From Colimorpha_A sp900556615 (GTDB lineage: Bacteria > Bacillota > Clostridia > Oscillospirales > CAG-272): 64,000 bases of DNA. Below, one piece after another: positions 7,910 to 16,779 of this stretch. Each line of letters opens with the position of its first letter. Within the stretch, counting starts at the first letter, position 1. The DNA is taken from assembly GCA_963598415.1 (NCBI GenBank), contig CAVBUH010000007.1:1-64000 (forward strand), read 5' to 3'. Made by a program: the position numbers and the translations under genes. Under the pieces are notes generated by a model. That model worked only from the letters and a program-made list of their open reading frames with translations. It was not told the origin of the DNA and did not search any database.

Positions 7910-9397
7910 ATGAAAAGAATAATTTCGGTCTTGCTTGTATTACTGATGCTTATCGGCTTGCTTGCGGCATGCGGGGAAAACAAGAAAAAGGATGAAACAA
8001 CGGATGGAAGCACTTCTGCGGGTACAGGCGATGATACCGGAGAATGGGACGGCGTATACAGAGCCGACGTTCCGAACGTAAACTATGACGGGGCGACTTT
8101 TACGATTATGTGCCGTTCGCGCGACAGCGACTGGGCGGAAAGGGCGGTATTCGGGGATGAGGATGACGAGACTGTTCTCGGCTCCACCACATGGTACCGA
8201 AATGAAAAGGTTGCCGGTATGCTGAATCTTGATTTTGTTTTTGAGGAAGTCAATACCAAAACGACGGCAGGTACCTTTTATAATCTTATTCTTGAAAATT
8301 CCCTCTCCTATGATTATATATGCGATATCTGTGTTCAGGGCGTTTATGACGCGATGAATTTAATATCTACCGGAATTATTTCCAATCTTGATGATATTCC
8401 TTATATTGATCTGGAGCAGCCGTGGTGGAGCCAAAAGCTGAATGAAAGCATCAGAATTGCCGACAAGCAGTTTTTTGCGATAAACGATATGCTGCTCAGC
8501 GATAAGCTTGATACCTATGCTCTGTTTTTCAACAAGGATCAGTTCGATGATAACGGACTTGAATATCCTTATGAGCTTGTAGACAGCGGCGATTGGACAA
8601 TAGACGAGCTGAAAATTCTTATAACCGATTTTGGCTACGATTTAAACAATAACGGGAAAAAGGATATTGAAGATCAGTTCGGTATGGCATATCAGAGAGT
8701 AGACTCCTTCTTTACCGGCTTTAATATTCTCGGTGCCTCTCTTGACGAGAACGGTATTCCCCATATGAACGATTTTACCGACAGAATTCAGACGGCATAC
8801 GACAAAATGTATGCGCTTCGCAACAATTATTCTTTTAATGAATGGGGATATTGGGACGACGGACATGAGGACGACGTTCTTCAGACTTATCTGAAGCTTT
8901 ATCCGAACTGCCTGTTTGTATGCGGTCCTCTCTCTCATTATCTCGATACCATTCCCCATGTTGAACAGACGATAGGGGTTGTTCCCTCACCGAAGCTTGA
9001 CGCGGCTCAGGACGGCTATATCGGCAGAGCCGGCGTATCGGGCTGTACGGTGATTACAATATTGAATTCGACCACCGATAAGGAGCGTGCCGGAATCGTA
9101 ACGGAGGTCCTTGGTGCAGAGGCAAAAAATATTACCTCTCCCGCATTTTATGAAACGCTTCTTACCAATCGGTATGCCCAGGACGAGGAATCCAAAAGAA
9201 TGATTTCTGTCATAATCGAAAGTGAAGTAATCGATCTTGACAGTGTATTCATGTGGGGATATATGGGAAGACGGATGGAGGAAAATATCAGAGATAAAAA
9301 CCCGGGGGTTTCTTCCCTCTATGCGTCCTTGCTGCCCAAAGCGTCAGCCGCGCTTGATAAAACGGTAGAGGCGATACTTGAGTACAGTAATCAATAA
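7910..9397 (+). CDS. Extracellular solute-binding lipoprotein (ABC sugar transporter type)
   Basis: A lipid-anchored binding protein of 495 residues. MKRIISVLLVLLMLIGLLAACG is a lipoprotein signal with the LAAC lipobox. A Ser/Thr/Asp-rich linker and a family 1-like solute-binding fold follow, with DLNNNGKKDIEDQFG resembling a calcium-loop seen in sugar-binding proteins of Clostridia. GAGG lies 7 bases before the second ATG (7910) but touches the first (7904), so 7910 is chosen. No permease or ATPase genes are in the window, so it must share a transporter encoded elsewhere or act as a surface sensor. Position after the sialidase suggests capture of sialylated or other mucin sugars. Confidence 0.85.
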   Translation: MKRIISVLLVLLMLIGLLAACGENKKKDETTDGSTSAGTGDDTGEWDGVYRADVPNVNYDGATFTIMCRSRDSDWAERAVFGDEDDETVLGSTTWYRNEKVAGMLNLDFVFEEVNTKTTAGTFYNLILENSLSYDYICDICVQGVYDAMNLISTGIISNLDDIPYIDLEQPWWSQKLNESIRIADKQFFAINDMLLSDKLDTYALFFNKDQFDDNGLEYPYELVDSGDWTIDELKILITDFGYDLNNNGKKDIEDQFGMAYQRVDSFFTGFNILGASLDENGIPHMNDFTDRIQTAYDKMYALRNNYSFNEWGYWDDGHEDDVLQTYLKLYPNCLFVCGPLSHYLDTIPHVEQTIGVVPSPKLDAAQDGYIGRAGVSGCTVITILNSTTDKERAGIVTEVLGAEAKNITSPAFYETLLTNRYAQDEESKRMISVIIESEVIDLDSVFMWGYMGRRMEENIRDKNPGVSSLYASLLPKASAALDKTVEAILEYSNQ

Positions 9398-9407
9398 CCG
9401 GAAACGA

Positions 9408-9587
9408 TTGAGGCAACACCGCCGGTGCACGATTAACGCCTTTGTTGCGCATTTACCTGCCTCTTTTCCGTCATACTTTACAAATTTCGTCGGCAGAGGA
9501 GGTCGCTCTTGCTTCCTCAATTTGTATTGTCTGACGAAAAATCCGGCGGCGCAGCTACAAAACAATCATTGTGCGGTATTGCCTTAA
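9408..9587 (-). repeat. R1 palindromic repeat, copy 2
   Basis: Reverse orientation: begins AGGCAACACCGCCGG and ends CATTGTGCGGTATTGCCTTAA. It begins 11 bases after the stop of the binding-lipoprotein gene. Confidence 0.88.
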
Positions 9588-9617
9588 ATAATTAATTTCA
9601 AGAAAGGAATTTTCAAA

Positions 9618-11021
9618 ATGAAAAAGTTTTTATCCGTTTTTATCGCAATGCTTCTTTTTACGTGCTGTTTCTATGTACCGGCAGCGTCGGCAAATCCTTC
9701 GCAGACAAAAGTGACAAAATGGGATTATGCGGAGGATTTCAGCTCCATGCCCTCCGACGGAATCGTATTCAAGAAGGCAAATACAGCATGTGCTGCGGGA
9801 GATGTTTCGGCGTCTGTTTCCGGCGGAAATCTGGTGATTGCAAACTCCGAAGCCGTTGAATATATGCTTCAGCTTTCGGACAGTGAAATTTCAAAATGTG
9901 ATACCTATATTCACGAAACCCGTTTTAAGGTTGAAAGCACGGAGGGTGCCAGTCCGGTCATTTCCGTACTCAACTATATGGGGAACGGATTCCGGATTCA
10001 TTCTCAGGTGGGAACGAATGTAATCAAGCTCAGAAAGCCTGACGGAACATGGAACGAGGCGTCTGTAAGCCTTTTTGACGGAGAGTATCATACGCTTCGT
10101 TATGAAGTAACAATAGCGGACGGCGTCGGTACCTGTCATATTTTTGTCGACGGAACGTTTGTTATGACAGGAGAGCTTCAGGCGAATGACTCCGCCTCCG
10201 CTAACCTTCAGTATATTAACAAGGCGAATACCGCAGGTAAAGAGGGCAAGCTCGTTATCGATTATGTAAAAATAAAAAAAGTTGTTCCCGAACAGCATAT
10301 CATTCCGAATTGGACATACAGTGAAGATTTCAGCGGAACTCTTGATTCCCTTACCGCATCCGATTGGACTATACCCGTAACAGACGGAAGAGTCGCTGCC
10401 GTGACCGACGGCAACCTGGTTCTTACCAACAATGAAAAAGGGGAATTTATCGTTAGTATCAAAAATGAAGAAATATCGAAATGCAGCTCCTTTGCTTTTG
10501 AAATCAGAATGAAGAGCGAATTTACGGCAACCGCAGGTTCAAGAATATCGGTTCTGTCTTTTATGGGAACAGGATGGAGGATTCATTCTCAGGTAAAGGA
10601 AGAAACCGTATCGCTTCAGAATCCGACAGGTGCGTCCGCGGCATGGGCAACCGGAAGCTTTAACAGCAGCGATGGAAAATTCCATGTGTACCGTTATGAA
10701 GTTACCGTAGACGGAGACAGCGCGATCTGTCATGTATTCGTGGACGGAGAATATCTGTTCTCGGGAGCGATGAATGCAAACGACGGTGAAGCGCTTCACA
10801 AGCTTGTTATCAACACTCCCGCCGACGGCGAAACCGCTTCTCTTACCGTTGATTATATCAGATCCGCTGCTGTGGAGGATTTCTCAAAGCTCAGTACCGG
10901 TACGCAGACCGAAGATAATCCCAATAATCCGGGAACCGGAAGCTTCCTTCTCATGTCGGCAGCTATTGCGGCGGCAGCAGGAACCGCAGGATATGTTACC
11001 AAAAAACGCAAAACAAAATAA
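9618..11021 (+). CDS. Secreted protein with two concanavalin-like modules and a possible sortase signal
   Basis: 467 residues. A Sec signal peptide (cleavage likely after VPAASA near residue 25) is followed by two related modules of about 195 residues, at about 35-220 and 230-425. Each has an EDFS start, an FMG/YMG...RIHSQ core, a RYEV strand and an HxFVDG strand, like LamG/concanavalin-like carbohydrate-binding domains. The C-terminus has NPGTG (437-441), a hydrophobic helix and the tail KKRKTK, which fits a clostridial sortase signal. AAAGGA precedes the ATG. Its paralogous module is in the next gene. Binding of mucin or sialylated glycans is inferred. Confidence 0.75.
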   Translation: MKKFLSVFIAMLLFTCCFYVPAASANPSQTKVTKWDYAEDFSSMPSDGIVFKKANTACAAGDVSASVSGGNLVIANSEAVEYMLQLSDSEISKCDTYIHETRFKVESTEGASPVISVLNYMGNGFRIHSQVGTNVIKLRKPDGTWNEASVSLFDGEYHTLRYEVTIADGVGTCHIFVDGTFVMTGELQANDSASANLQYINKANTAGKEGKLVIDYVKIKKVVPEQHIIPNWTYSEDFSGTLDSLTASDWTIPVTDGRVAAVTDGNLVLTNNEKGEFIVSIKNEEISKCSSFAFEIRMKSEFTATAGSRISVLSFMGTGWRIHSQVKEETVSLQNPTGASAAWATGSFNSSDGKFHVYRYEVTVDGDSAICHVFVDGEYLFSGAMNANDGEALHKLVINTPADGETASLTVDYIRSAAVEDFSKLSTGTQTEDNPNNPGTGSFLLMSAAIAAAAGTAGYVTKKRKTK

Positions 11022-11164
11022 TTCCGCTGAATCAGGGTGTTATTTGACGTTTAATTTTTTGATGTGAGTGTCGGTTACCGGAAAAAACGACCGAGCGGGC
11101 GCCAACGCGGGCAGCTATGATAACGGCGCTTTGCGGGATACCGAAATCGTATAATACTATAAGG

Positions 11165-11197
11165 AATTTCCGGGCAGTAGCCGCCTGTCCGGAAATT
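11165..11197 (+). other. Stem-loop in the leader of the module lipoprotein gene
   Basis: A 13-bp stem (11165-11177 with 11185-11197, one G-T wobble) has a 7-base loop and ends 30 bases before the ATG at 11227. There is a short T-run at 11206-11210, too far for a classical terminator. It may be an attenuator or a 5' stabilizer. Confidence 0.4.
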
Positions 11198-11226
11198 TGC
11201 CGAAATTTTTAAAGAGGAGAAAGATA

Positions 11227-12534
11227 ATGAAAAAATTTTTATCTGTTCTGATCGTATTTTTGATGATATTTGTCTTTGCAGCATGTGATAACGGTACAGA
11301 AAAAGGCACGAATGATACAGAGAATAAAGGATCTTCCGAAACAGCCGAAAATACGGGGGACACCTCGGAAGCCGGTGATACTACCACCGATTCCGGATCG
11401 TCAGAGCCGGATTATCTTCAGTTTGCCGTAACCGAAGGCGATTTTGGAGACATGTTTCGTGCCGATACCAACTGGACGGGGGATAAAACCGTTCAGGATC
11501 AGACCATGAGCGTTAAAACCACAAGCACAAGTGAAGCTACCGTCGATTGGGCGGGAGTATGCGCGGGAAAGTCTTTTGAATATGAGACCAAGCTGAGGGT
11601 CAATTCTTTCGGCGGTTCCTATGTGGCGACAAGATTCGAGACGGAAACGCATCTTCTCTCCGCGTCGGTATATGAGAATAAGATTGTGCTGATCGATGAC
11701 AAAAATGCAGAGGTAAGCATCGATTTCAGCAACGACAAGGATTGGCATATCTATCGTTTTTCGGTAACGGATAATACCGCAAAGGTATGGGTTGACGGAA
11801 CGCTTCTCGGTACGGTGGTATTGCCGGAAAAGGCGTCCTCCGGCTTGCTTTCCTTCGCCGCTAAATCCGCCGACGGTTCAGAGGTCAGCTATGATGTTGA
11901 CTATGTAAAGGTAAAGACTACCGAAGAGGGCTGGATAAGCCCCGAAAAGAGAATGACCGAGGTTTCCGAGTGGTATTATGCTGAGGAGTTTGACGGCACC
12001 GAAATTCCCGCAGGCTGGGTACAGGACGGCGGAGTTGACGGAGAGGCTTTGGTCAAGGACGGCAATCTGATACTCAGTACCTCAAACAAGGGCGAATTTA
12101 TTTATAAATATACCGGCGAAAAAATCAAAAAATGTAATTCCTATGTATTTGAAATAAAGCTCAAAGGTGAGTTCTGCCAGACGCAGAATTCCAGAATATC
12201 CATACTGAATTTCATGGGTAACAACTGGCGTATTCATTCGCAATTTAAGGAAAACGGATATAATATGCAGAATCCCTCCGATTCCGGAACGACCTGGACG
12301 ACGGGGAGCATAAACGGTGCGGACGAAGAATATCATACCCTTCGCTGCGAGGTGAAGATAACCGACGAAACCACCGCAGAGTGCCGAGTGTTCATAGACG
12401 GAATATACTCCTACACCTGTGCCATGAACAATAACAACGGAGCGGCTTGTTTAAAAGTAATTGCCGCCTCCACCGCCGACGGCGAAACCTGCACGGCGTA
12501 TGTAGATTACATTAAGATCGCGATACTTGACTGA
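11227..12534 (+). CDS. Surface lipoprotein with concanavalin-like modules
   Basis: 435 residues. The start MKKFLSVLIVFLMIFVFAAC gives a lipobox (FAAC) with lipidated Cys20, followed by a Thr/Glu/Ser-rich linker (about 21-70). The first module (about 75-245) is a divergent LamG-like fold with HIYRFSVTDNTAKVWVDG. The second (about 250-435) has EEFDG, FMGNNWRIHSQ, HTLRCEV and CRVFIDG, matching the modules of the preceding gene. The ATG at 11227 has AAAGAGGAG upstream, better than the in-frame ATG at 11197. It is probably a glycan-binding partner of the neighbouring surface proteins. No catalytic residues are recognised. Confidence 0.75.
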   Translation: MKKFLSVLIVFLMIFVFAACDNGTEKGTNDTENKGSSETAENTGDTSEAGDTTTDSGSSEPDYLQFAVTEGDFGDMFRADTNWTGDKTVQDQTMSVKTTSTSEATVDWAGVCAGKSFEYETKLRVNSFGGSYVATRFETETHLLSASVYENKIVLIDDKNAEVSIDFSNDKDWHIYRFSVTDNTAKVWVDGTLLGTVVLPEKASSGLLSFAAKSADGSEVSYDVDYVKVKTTEEGWISPEKRMTEVSEWYYAEEFDGTEIPAGWVQDGGVDGEALVKDGNLILSTSNKGEFIYKYTGEKIKKCNSYVFEIKLKGEFCQTQNSRISILNFMGNNWRIHSQFKENGYNMQNPSDSGTTWTTGSINGADEEYHTLRCEVKITDETTAECRVFIDGIYSYTCAMNNNNGAACLKVIAASTADGETCTAYVDYIKIAILD

Positions 12535-12603
12535 GTAAAGGGTACCTCTGATTTTTCACGAACACAGTGAGGCTTCAGACAATTCCCTATCATTATTATC
12601 TAT

Positions 12604-12672
12604 GACGGGAAGACCTGTGAACATTTGCTTATTGAGACAATGCATTTTCAACAGGGACTTCCCGTCTTTTTT
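12604..12672 (+). terminator. Long hairpin with T-run before the sialidase-fold lipoprotein gene
   Basis: GACGGGAAG (12604-12612) pairs with CTTCCCGTC (12658-12666), with extra CCTGT/ACAGG pairing inside, and six T residues follow at 12667-12672. It ends 15 bases before the TTG start at 12688. It could end the previous transcript or attenuate the next gene. Confidence 0.6.
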
Positions 12673-12687
12673 CGGGAGGAAAATAAA

Positions 12688-15600
12688 TTGAAAAAATGCT
12701 TTCGTATATTGCTGTTTGCGCTTTCGGCTTGTATGGCGCTTTCTTCCTGTTCAGGAGGAGGAAAAGGCGGTGATACCGAAATATTATCGGGAGGAGATAT
12801 TACGACAGTGAATACAGAAACGTTGAACACAGAACCGCAAGAAATCGATCCGACCGGCGATCTGGCTTTGGATACCGACTCCGATTCAGAGAACGGAGCT
12901 TTTTATGACGCCTTTCCCGACGGATCCGACAAATGGACGGTGAAAAGTGAGAATACCTCCGCTGTCGCGAAGGACGGAATGCTTCAGGTAACAATGAAAG
13001 AATATGGAGACGACAGAATTCTCAGACGAAAAGGAAGTATAAAGACAGCAGAGAGGTTTGAGCTTGAATTTCGGCTCAGAGTTACTTCGGAAGGCAGGCG
13101 TGTCGGTTTTCGATTTGATTATAACGGTGCGAGGATATATATGCTGGTGTATCCCGACGCGGTTCAATTCCGCGGCGCCAAAACCGATCTTGACGATATC
13201 AATCTTACCATTCTGAACGATTGGCATATCTATAAGATCATTGTCGACGGAGAAACGGCGCATTTTTATTTTGACGGTAAATATGTAATATCCTTTGAAC
13301 CGCAGACCGGCAGCTATACAGGAGGATTTACGATTTTCGGTGCTGCGATAGACGGACGGGATCTCAGGTTTGATATAGATTATATTTCATACAAGCCTTT
13401 GGAATCCAAAATCACGCTTATCGATGTGATAAACGGAGCTCAGTATACGAACACAAGCCGGCTTTCTCTCAGCGTCAGAGTGGATTCCGACATCTCCGGA
13501 GAAGCCGACGAGGTGATATACCGTGCGAACGGCGTTCGGATCGGATCATCGAACAAGAAAAATCTTGGGTATCTTTTTGATTGGGAGAACATTAAGCCGG
13601 GCTCCTATATCATAACCGCCTGTTACGGAAACTATGAGTCCGTGGGAATGAAGGTTCTCTTCGGTGAAGCGGATACGGAAAACAGCTCTGTAAAAAAAGC
13701 GGAGAGCGAGGTAAGCACTGCCGGCAAGCTGCTTGGAAGCTATGAGCTTACATATAAGATAGCAAAGACCGGAAGTTCAAGGCTTACTGTCCGGAACGGA
13801 AGCCATAAGCTCAGTCTTTCTTACTCCGGAGAGAATATTACCGTGCTTACAAAAGACGGAGAAAAGACCGTTACGGGAGGAGCGGGGGACTACTGTCTGC
13901 TTGCCGACGGAAGTACGGCATGGCTGTATCTTAACAGCCGGCTTCTTTTCAGCTTTACCATGCCGGCAGATTTTACCTATGAGGGAATTACCTCAGAAGG
14001 AGAAATATCGGACATAAAAGTAACTGGCTTCAACAGGACGTTTTATCGGTTTGACGTATCGGAGAGTCTGTTCACGGAGCTTGACGATTTCGGAAATACC
14101 TATGCGGCGGAGTTTATTTTTGATTCCGGAAAGGATGCGGAAATTACGCTTTTTGACGGGAACTATAAAGCCGCGCTTAGAATCGAGTCAGGAACCGTTT
14201 ACGGACTGACCGCCCCGAAGCTGATGCCGGAGGAGACGCCTCTTACCACGCTTTCGGACGGAAAGCACTGTGCTGAGCTCCGGGTTTCCGGAGGAATCGC
14301 TCTTCTATATATTGACGGAAAATGGGCAGGCTCTCTGAGACTTCCTGCCAGCACTGCGGGAAGACATCTGAGCATTCGGGGAACTGTTTCCTTTGAACTG
14401 CGTTCCTATGAGGACAGATATTATCTTGAGCTTGACTTTGAAAACGATTCCTGGAAAGATTATCTCACTGCCTCCGAGAGCGGTGTTTTAAGCGTTTCCG
14501 CCGGTTCGCTGGTGCTCGGCGCGGGAGAAGGCTCGTATACTGTCACAACAGAAAATTTTGCGGGGAAATCCGATTACGCGGTAACGGCGGATTTCAGCGG
14601 AAAGACTTCCGGTGTATTTTATCTGCTTGCAAGATATACAAACGAATATTCCGGAATTTATGCGGGATATAATTTTGATTCGGGAAGATATGAAATCCGG
14701 AGCAGCAGCTCGGTAAATAAAACCCTGTATGCCGACGCGCCGAAGGGGGAAACCGAATTTCGGCTTACTGTCAACGGGGATACGGTTACGCTTTATGTAA
14801 ACGGAAATGAGATTCTTTCGGGAAAGACAAGCATAAAGGGATATGCCAACTCCGGAATCATGACCGACGGCGGAAAGGCTTCGGTCAGAAGGATTTCATA
14901 TTGCGGAGACGGTTATGTACAGGCGTCACAGTATGTGTGGCTCGACAGCAACGGGAAATATCCCGATATTGTCGAGCTTGAGGACGGAACGCTTCTCATG
15001 GCTGACGAAGGGACGGGTATGCTTTCAGACGACGGCGGTACGACATGGAAATCCGCTTCCGGATATGATACCTCTTACTTCGGAAAGAACGCGATTGTTT
15101 TGCAGTCGGGAAAGCTCCTCTGCGTGAAACGCTCCTCCGCATCCGGAGCAAAGACGTCGATGGATCTTGCCTATATCTCCTCCGACGGCGGGAAAACCTT
15201 CAGCGGTCCCTTTCAGATTCAGGGGAAAAAGAGCTATCGTATCGCTATGAACTGTAAGCTCACACAGGCTTCAAGCGGCAGAGTATTTTTTGTAACCGGA
15301 GAAACCGGTCATGCGGTGGAACATTCTGCAAGGACAGGAATTTATTATTCCGATAACGACGGAATGACATGGAAAAAGCCAAAGACAGAAATCAATTACA
15401 TGACGACGGGAATGAATCTCCAGGAAGGGTGCGTGGTTGATCTCGGAAACGGAACGCTGAGACTCTATGTACGATCCGATATGGGCTTCCTGTACTATTC
15501 CGATTCTACCGATAACGGAGAGACATGGGATCTTGATTTTAAGCCTACGCAGTTCGCTTCGGTTTGTTCGGCGTTCAACGTGGAAAGAGATCCTGACACA

Positions 15601-16353
15601 GGCTATATTTGGCTTGCGTGGGAATATAACTGTGAAAACGACAACGGTACGGTTCAGTATCCGAGAACAAGAGTCGGGCTTGCTGTAAGCACCGATAACG
15701 GAGAAAGCTACCGATATGTTGCCGATATAGACGATTACAGCACGGGAACCGGCGCTTTCCATTGGAATATCGGTATCAATATTACCTCGGAGTATATTTT
15801 TGTCACGGTTATAAAAGCGGTTCCCGTTTCCGGAGGAACAGAGAACCGGAATTATGTTGTCAGACTCGAAAAGAATAAGGTTACCGCGCTTGAAAGATTC
15901 ACGGCGCTGCATACGCTTGTTTCCGGAAATTTTAAATCCGAATATTATGACAGCGTATTAGAGAATTCCTTAATTGTGTCAGACGGCTCCGAATATCTTG
16001 CCGGAGAATGGCGTACCGGGAACGAGTATAAGGGCGGAGAAACCTATGTGTCGCTGGAAAGCATCGCGGAGCTTATAAGCGGAAGCTTTTCGGCAGACGG
16101 GACAGAGGCGGCCGTTACGCTCGGAAAAATCAGATGGAGCTTCAGCGCGGATTCGAATATCTGCGAGACGTATGAATCGGTTCAGATGAAGAATAAAGCT
16201 AAGATGGTTGACGGCAGGCTCTGCATTGCGATAGAGGACGCGGCAAGGCTTCTTGAACTGAAAACAGCGGAAGGCGAGCGGTATTTTGCGATTTATTATT
16301 CGCTCTACGATATGGATTTTGCCATGTCGGCAATAAATAGCTGGGCGGATTAA
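12688..16353 (+). CDS. Large surface lipoprotein with LamG-like domains, a sialidase-fold domain and a copper-amine-oxidase-N-like end
   Basis: About 1221 residues. The TTG at 12688 is chosen because GGGAGG precedes it and it opens a clean lipoprotein signal ending ALSSC (Cys21); the in-frame ATG at 12625 lies inside a hairpin. Several beta-sandwich modules (about 70-237, 337-740) and an Ig-like segment (about 240-325) come first. A BNR propeller follows (about 745-1075) with Asp boxes SDDGGTTW, SSDGGKTF, SDNDGMTW, STDNGETW and STDNGESY. The last about 130 residues (YVSLESIAELI, LCIAIEDAARLL) resemble the copper amine oxidase N-like stalk domain. The classical RIP arginine motif is not obvious, so sialidase activity is uncertain; it may cut or bind another glycan. 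Confidence 0.75.
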   Translation: MKKCFRILLFALSACMALSSCSGGGKGGDTEILSGGDITTVNTETLNTEPQEIDPTGDLALDTDSDSENGAFYDAFPDGSDKWTVKSENTSAVAKDGMLQVTMKEYGDDRILRRKGSIKTAERFELEFRLRVTSEGRRVGFRFDYNGARIYMLVYPDAVQFRGAKTDLDDINLTILNDWHIYKIIVDGETAHFYFDGKYVISFEPQTGSYTGGFTIFGAAIDGRDLRFDIDYISYKPLESKITLIDVINGAQYTNTSRLSLSVRVDSDISGEADEVIYRANGVRIGSSNKKNLGYLFDWENIKPGSYIITACYGNYESVGMKVLFGEADTENSSVKKAESEVSTAGKLLGSYELTYKIAKTGSSRLTVRNGSHKLSLSYSGENITVLTKDGEKTVTGGAGDYCLLADGSTAWLYLNSRLLFSFTMPADFTYEGITSEGEISDIKVTGFNRTFYRFDVSESLFTELDDFGNTYAAEFIFDSGKDAEITLFDGNYKAALRIESGTVYGLTAPKLMPEETPLTTLSDGKHCAELRVSGGIALLYIDGKWAGSLRLPASTAGRHLSIRGTVSFELRSYEDRYYLELDFENDSWKDYLTASESGVLSVSAGSLVLGAGEGSYTVTTENFAGKSDYAVTADFSGKTSGVFYLLARYTNEYSGIYAGYNFDSGRYEIRSSSSVNKTLYADAPKGETEFRLTVNGDTVTLYVNGNEILSGKTSIKGYANSGIMTDGGKASVRRISYCGDGYVQASQYVWLDSNGKYPDIVELEDGTLLMADEGTGMLSDDGGTTWKSASGYDTSYFGKNAIVLQSGKLLCVKRSSASGAKTSMDLAYISSDGGKTFSGPFQIQGKKSYRIAMNCKLTQASSGRVFFVTGETGHAVEHSARTGIYYSDNDGMTWKKPKTEINYMTTGMNLQEGCVVDLGNGTLRLYVRSDMGFLYYSDSTDNGETWDLDFKPTQFASVCSAFNVERDPDTGYIWLAWEYNCENDNGTVQYPRTRVGLAVSTDNGESYRYVADIDDYSTGTGAFHWNIGINITSEYIFVTVIKAVPVSGGTENRNYVVRLEKNKVTALERFTALHTLVSGNFKSEYYDSVLENSLIVSDGSEYLAGEWRTGNEYKGGETYVSLESIAELISGSFSADGTEAAVTLGKIRWSFSADSNICETYESVQMKNKAKMVDGRLCIAIEDAARLLELKTAEGERYFAIYYSLYDMDFAMSAINSWAD

Positions 16354-16687
16354 GGAAGCGCGGAAGCAATCGCTGGCGGCGCTTTCCGGCAGATGGATTG
16401 CCCGGCGTCATGAAGGCAATACCGCAGGGTGCACAGCTAACGCCTTTATTGGGTGGCATTTGCCTGCGTCTTTTCCGTCATACTTCACAAATTTCGACGG
16501 CAGAGGAGTCGCTCATGCCTCCTCATTAGTATTGTCTGACGAAAAATACGGCGGTGCAATTGCGCAACAATCATTGTGCGGTGTTGCCTTAAAAAAGCTT
16601 GAAATATGCATCTGTTGCCGCGTTTTTTCCTTGCCGTTCAAAAAATCATTTCGGAAATCTGCATAGCCGATTTTAATCCGTGATTCC
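16350..16687 (+). repeat. R3 repeat interrupted by an R1 copy
   Basis: The two R3 halves (16350-16410 and 16593-16687) match the intact R3 at 28699-28849: GATTGCCCGGC in the left part, CTTGAAATA, CCTTGCCGTTCAAAAAATCAT and CGGAAATCTGCATA in the right part. R1 copy 3 sits between them at the TTAA-like site. The stop codon of the upstream gene overlaps the left end. Confidence 0.75.
16411..16592 (-). repeat. R1 palindromic repeat, copy 3 (nested in R3)
   Basis: Starts TGAAGGCAATACCGC and ends GCGGTGTTGCCTTAA. It carries the CATTGTGCGG hairpin end on the right (reverse orientation). It splits the R3 element around it. Confidence 0.88.
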
Positions 16688-16746
16688 ATAACAAAAAGAA
16701 TATTTGCCGTTTTGTTTCGGCAGTCACAGACAGATAAACAGGAGGA

Positions 16747-16779
16747 ATGCCCCGTTTATTTTATAGGCGGGGCGGATAA
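16747..16779 (+). other. Possible 10-codon leader peptide before the GH2 gene
   Basis: ATG at 16747 follows AGGAGG very closely (one base) and reads 10 codons to TAA at 16777-16779, overlapping the GH2 ATG as TAATG. A GCCCCG/CGGGGC hairpin (16749-16754 with 16768-16773) covers the leader. The spacing to the ribosome site is poor, so translation is doubtful. Confidence 0.25.
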
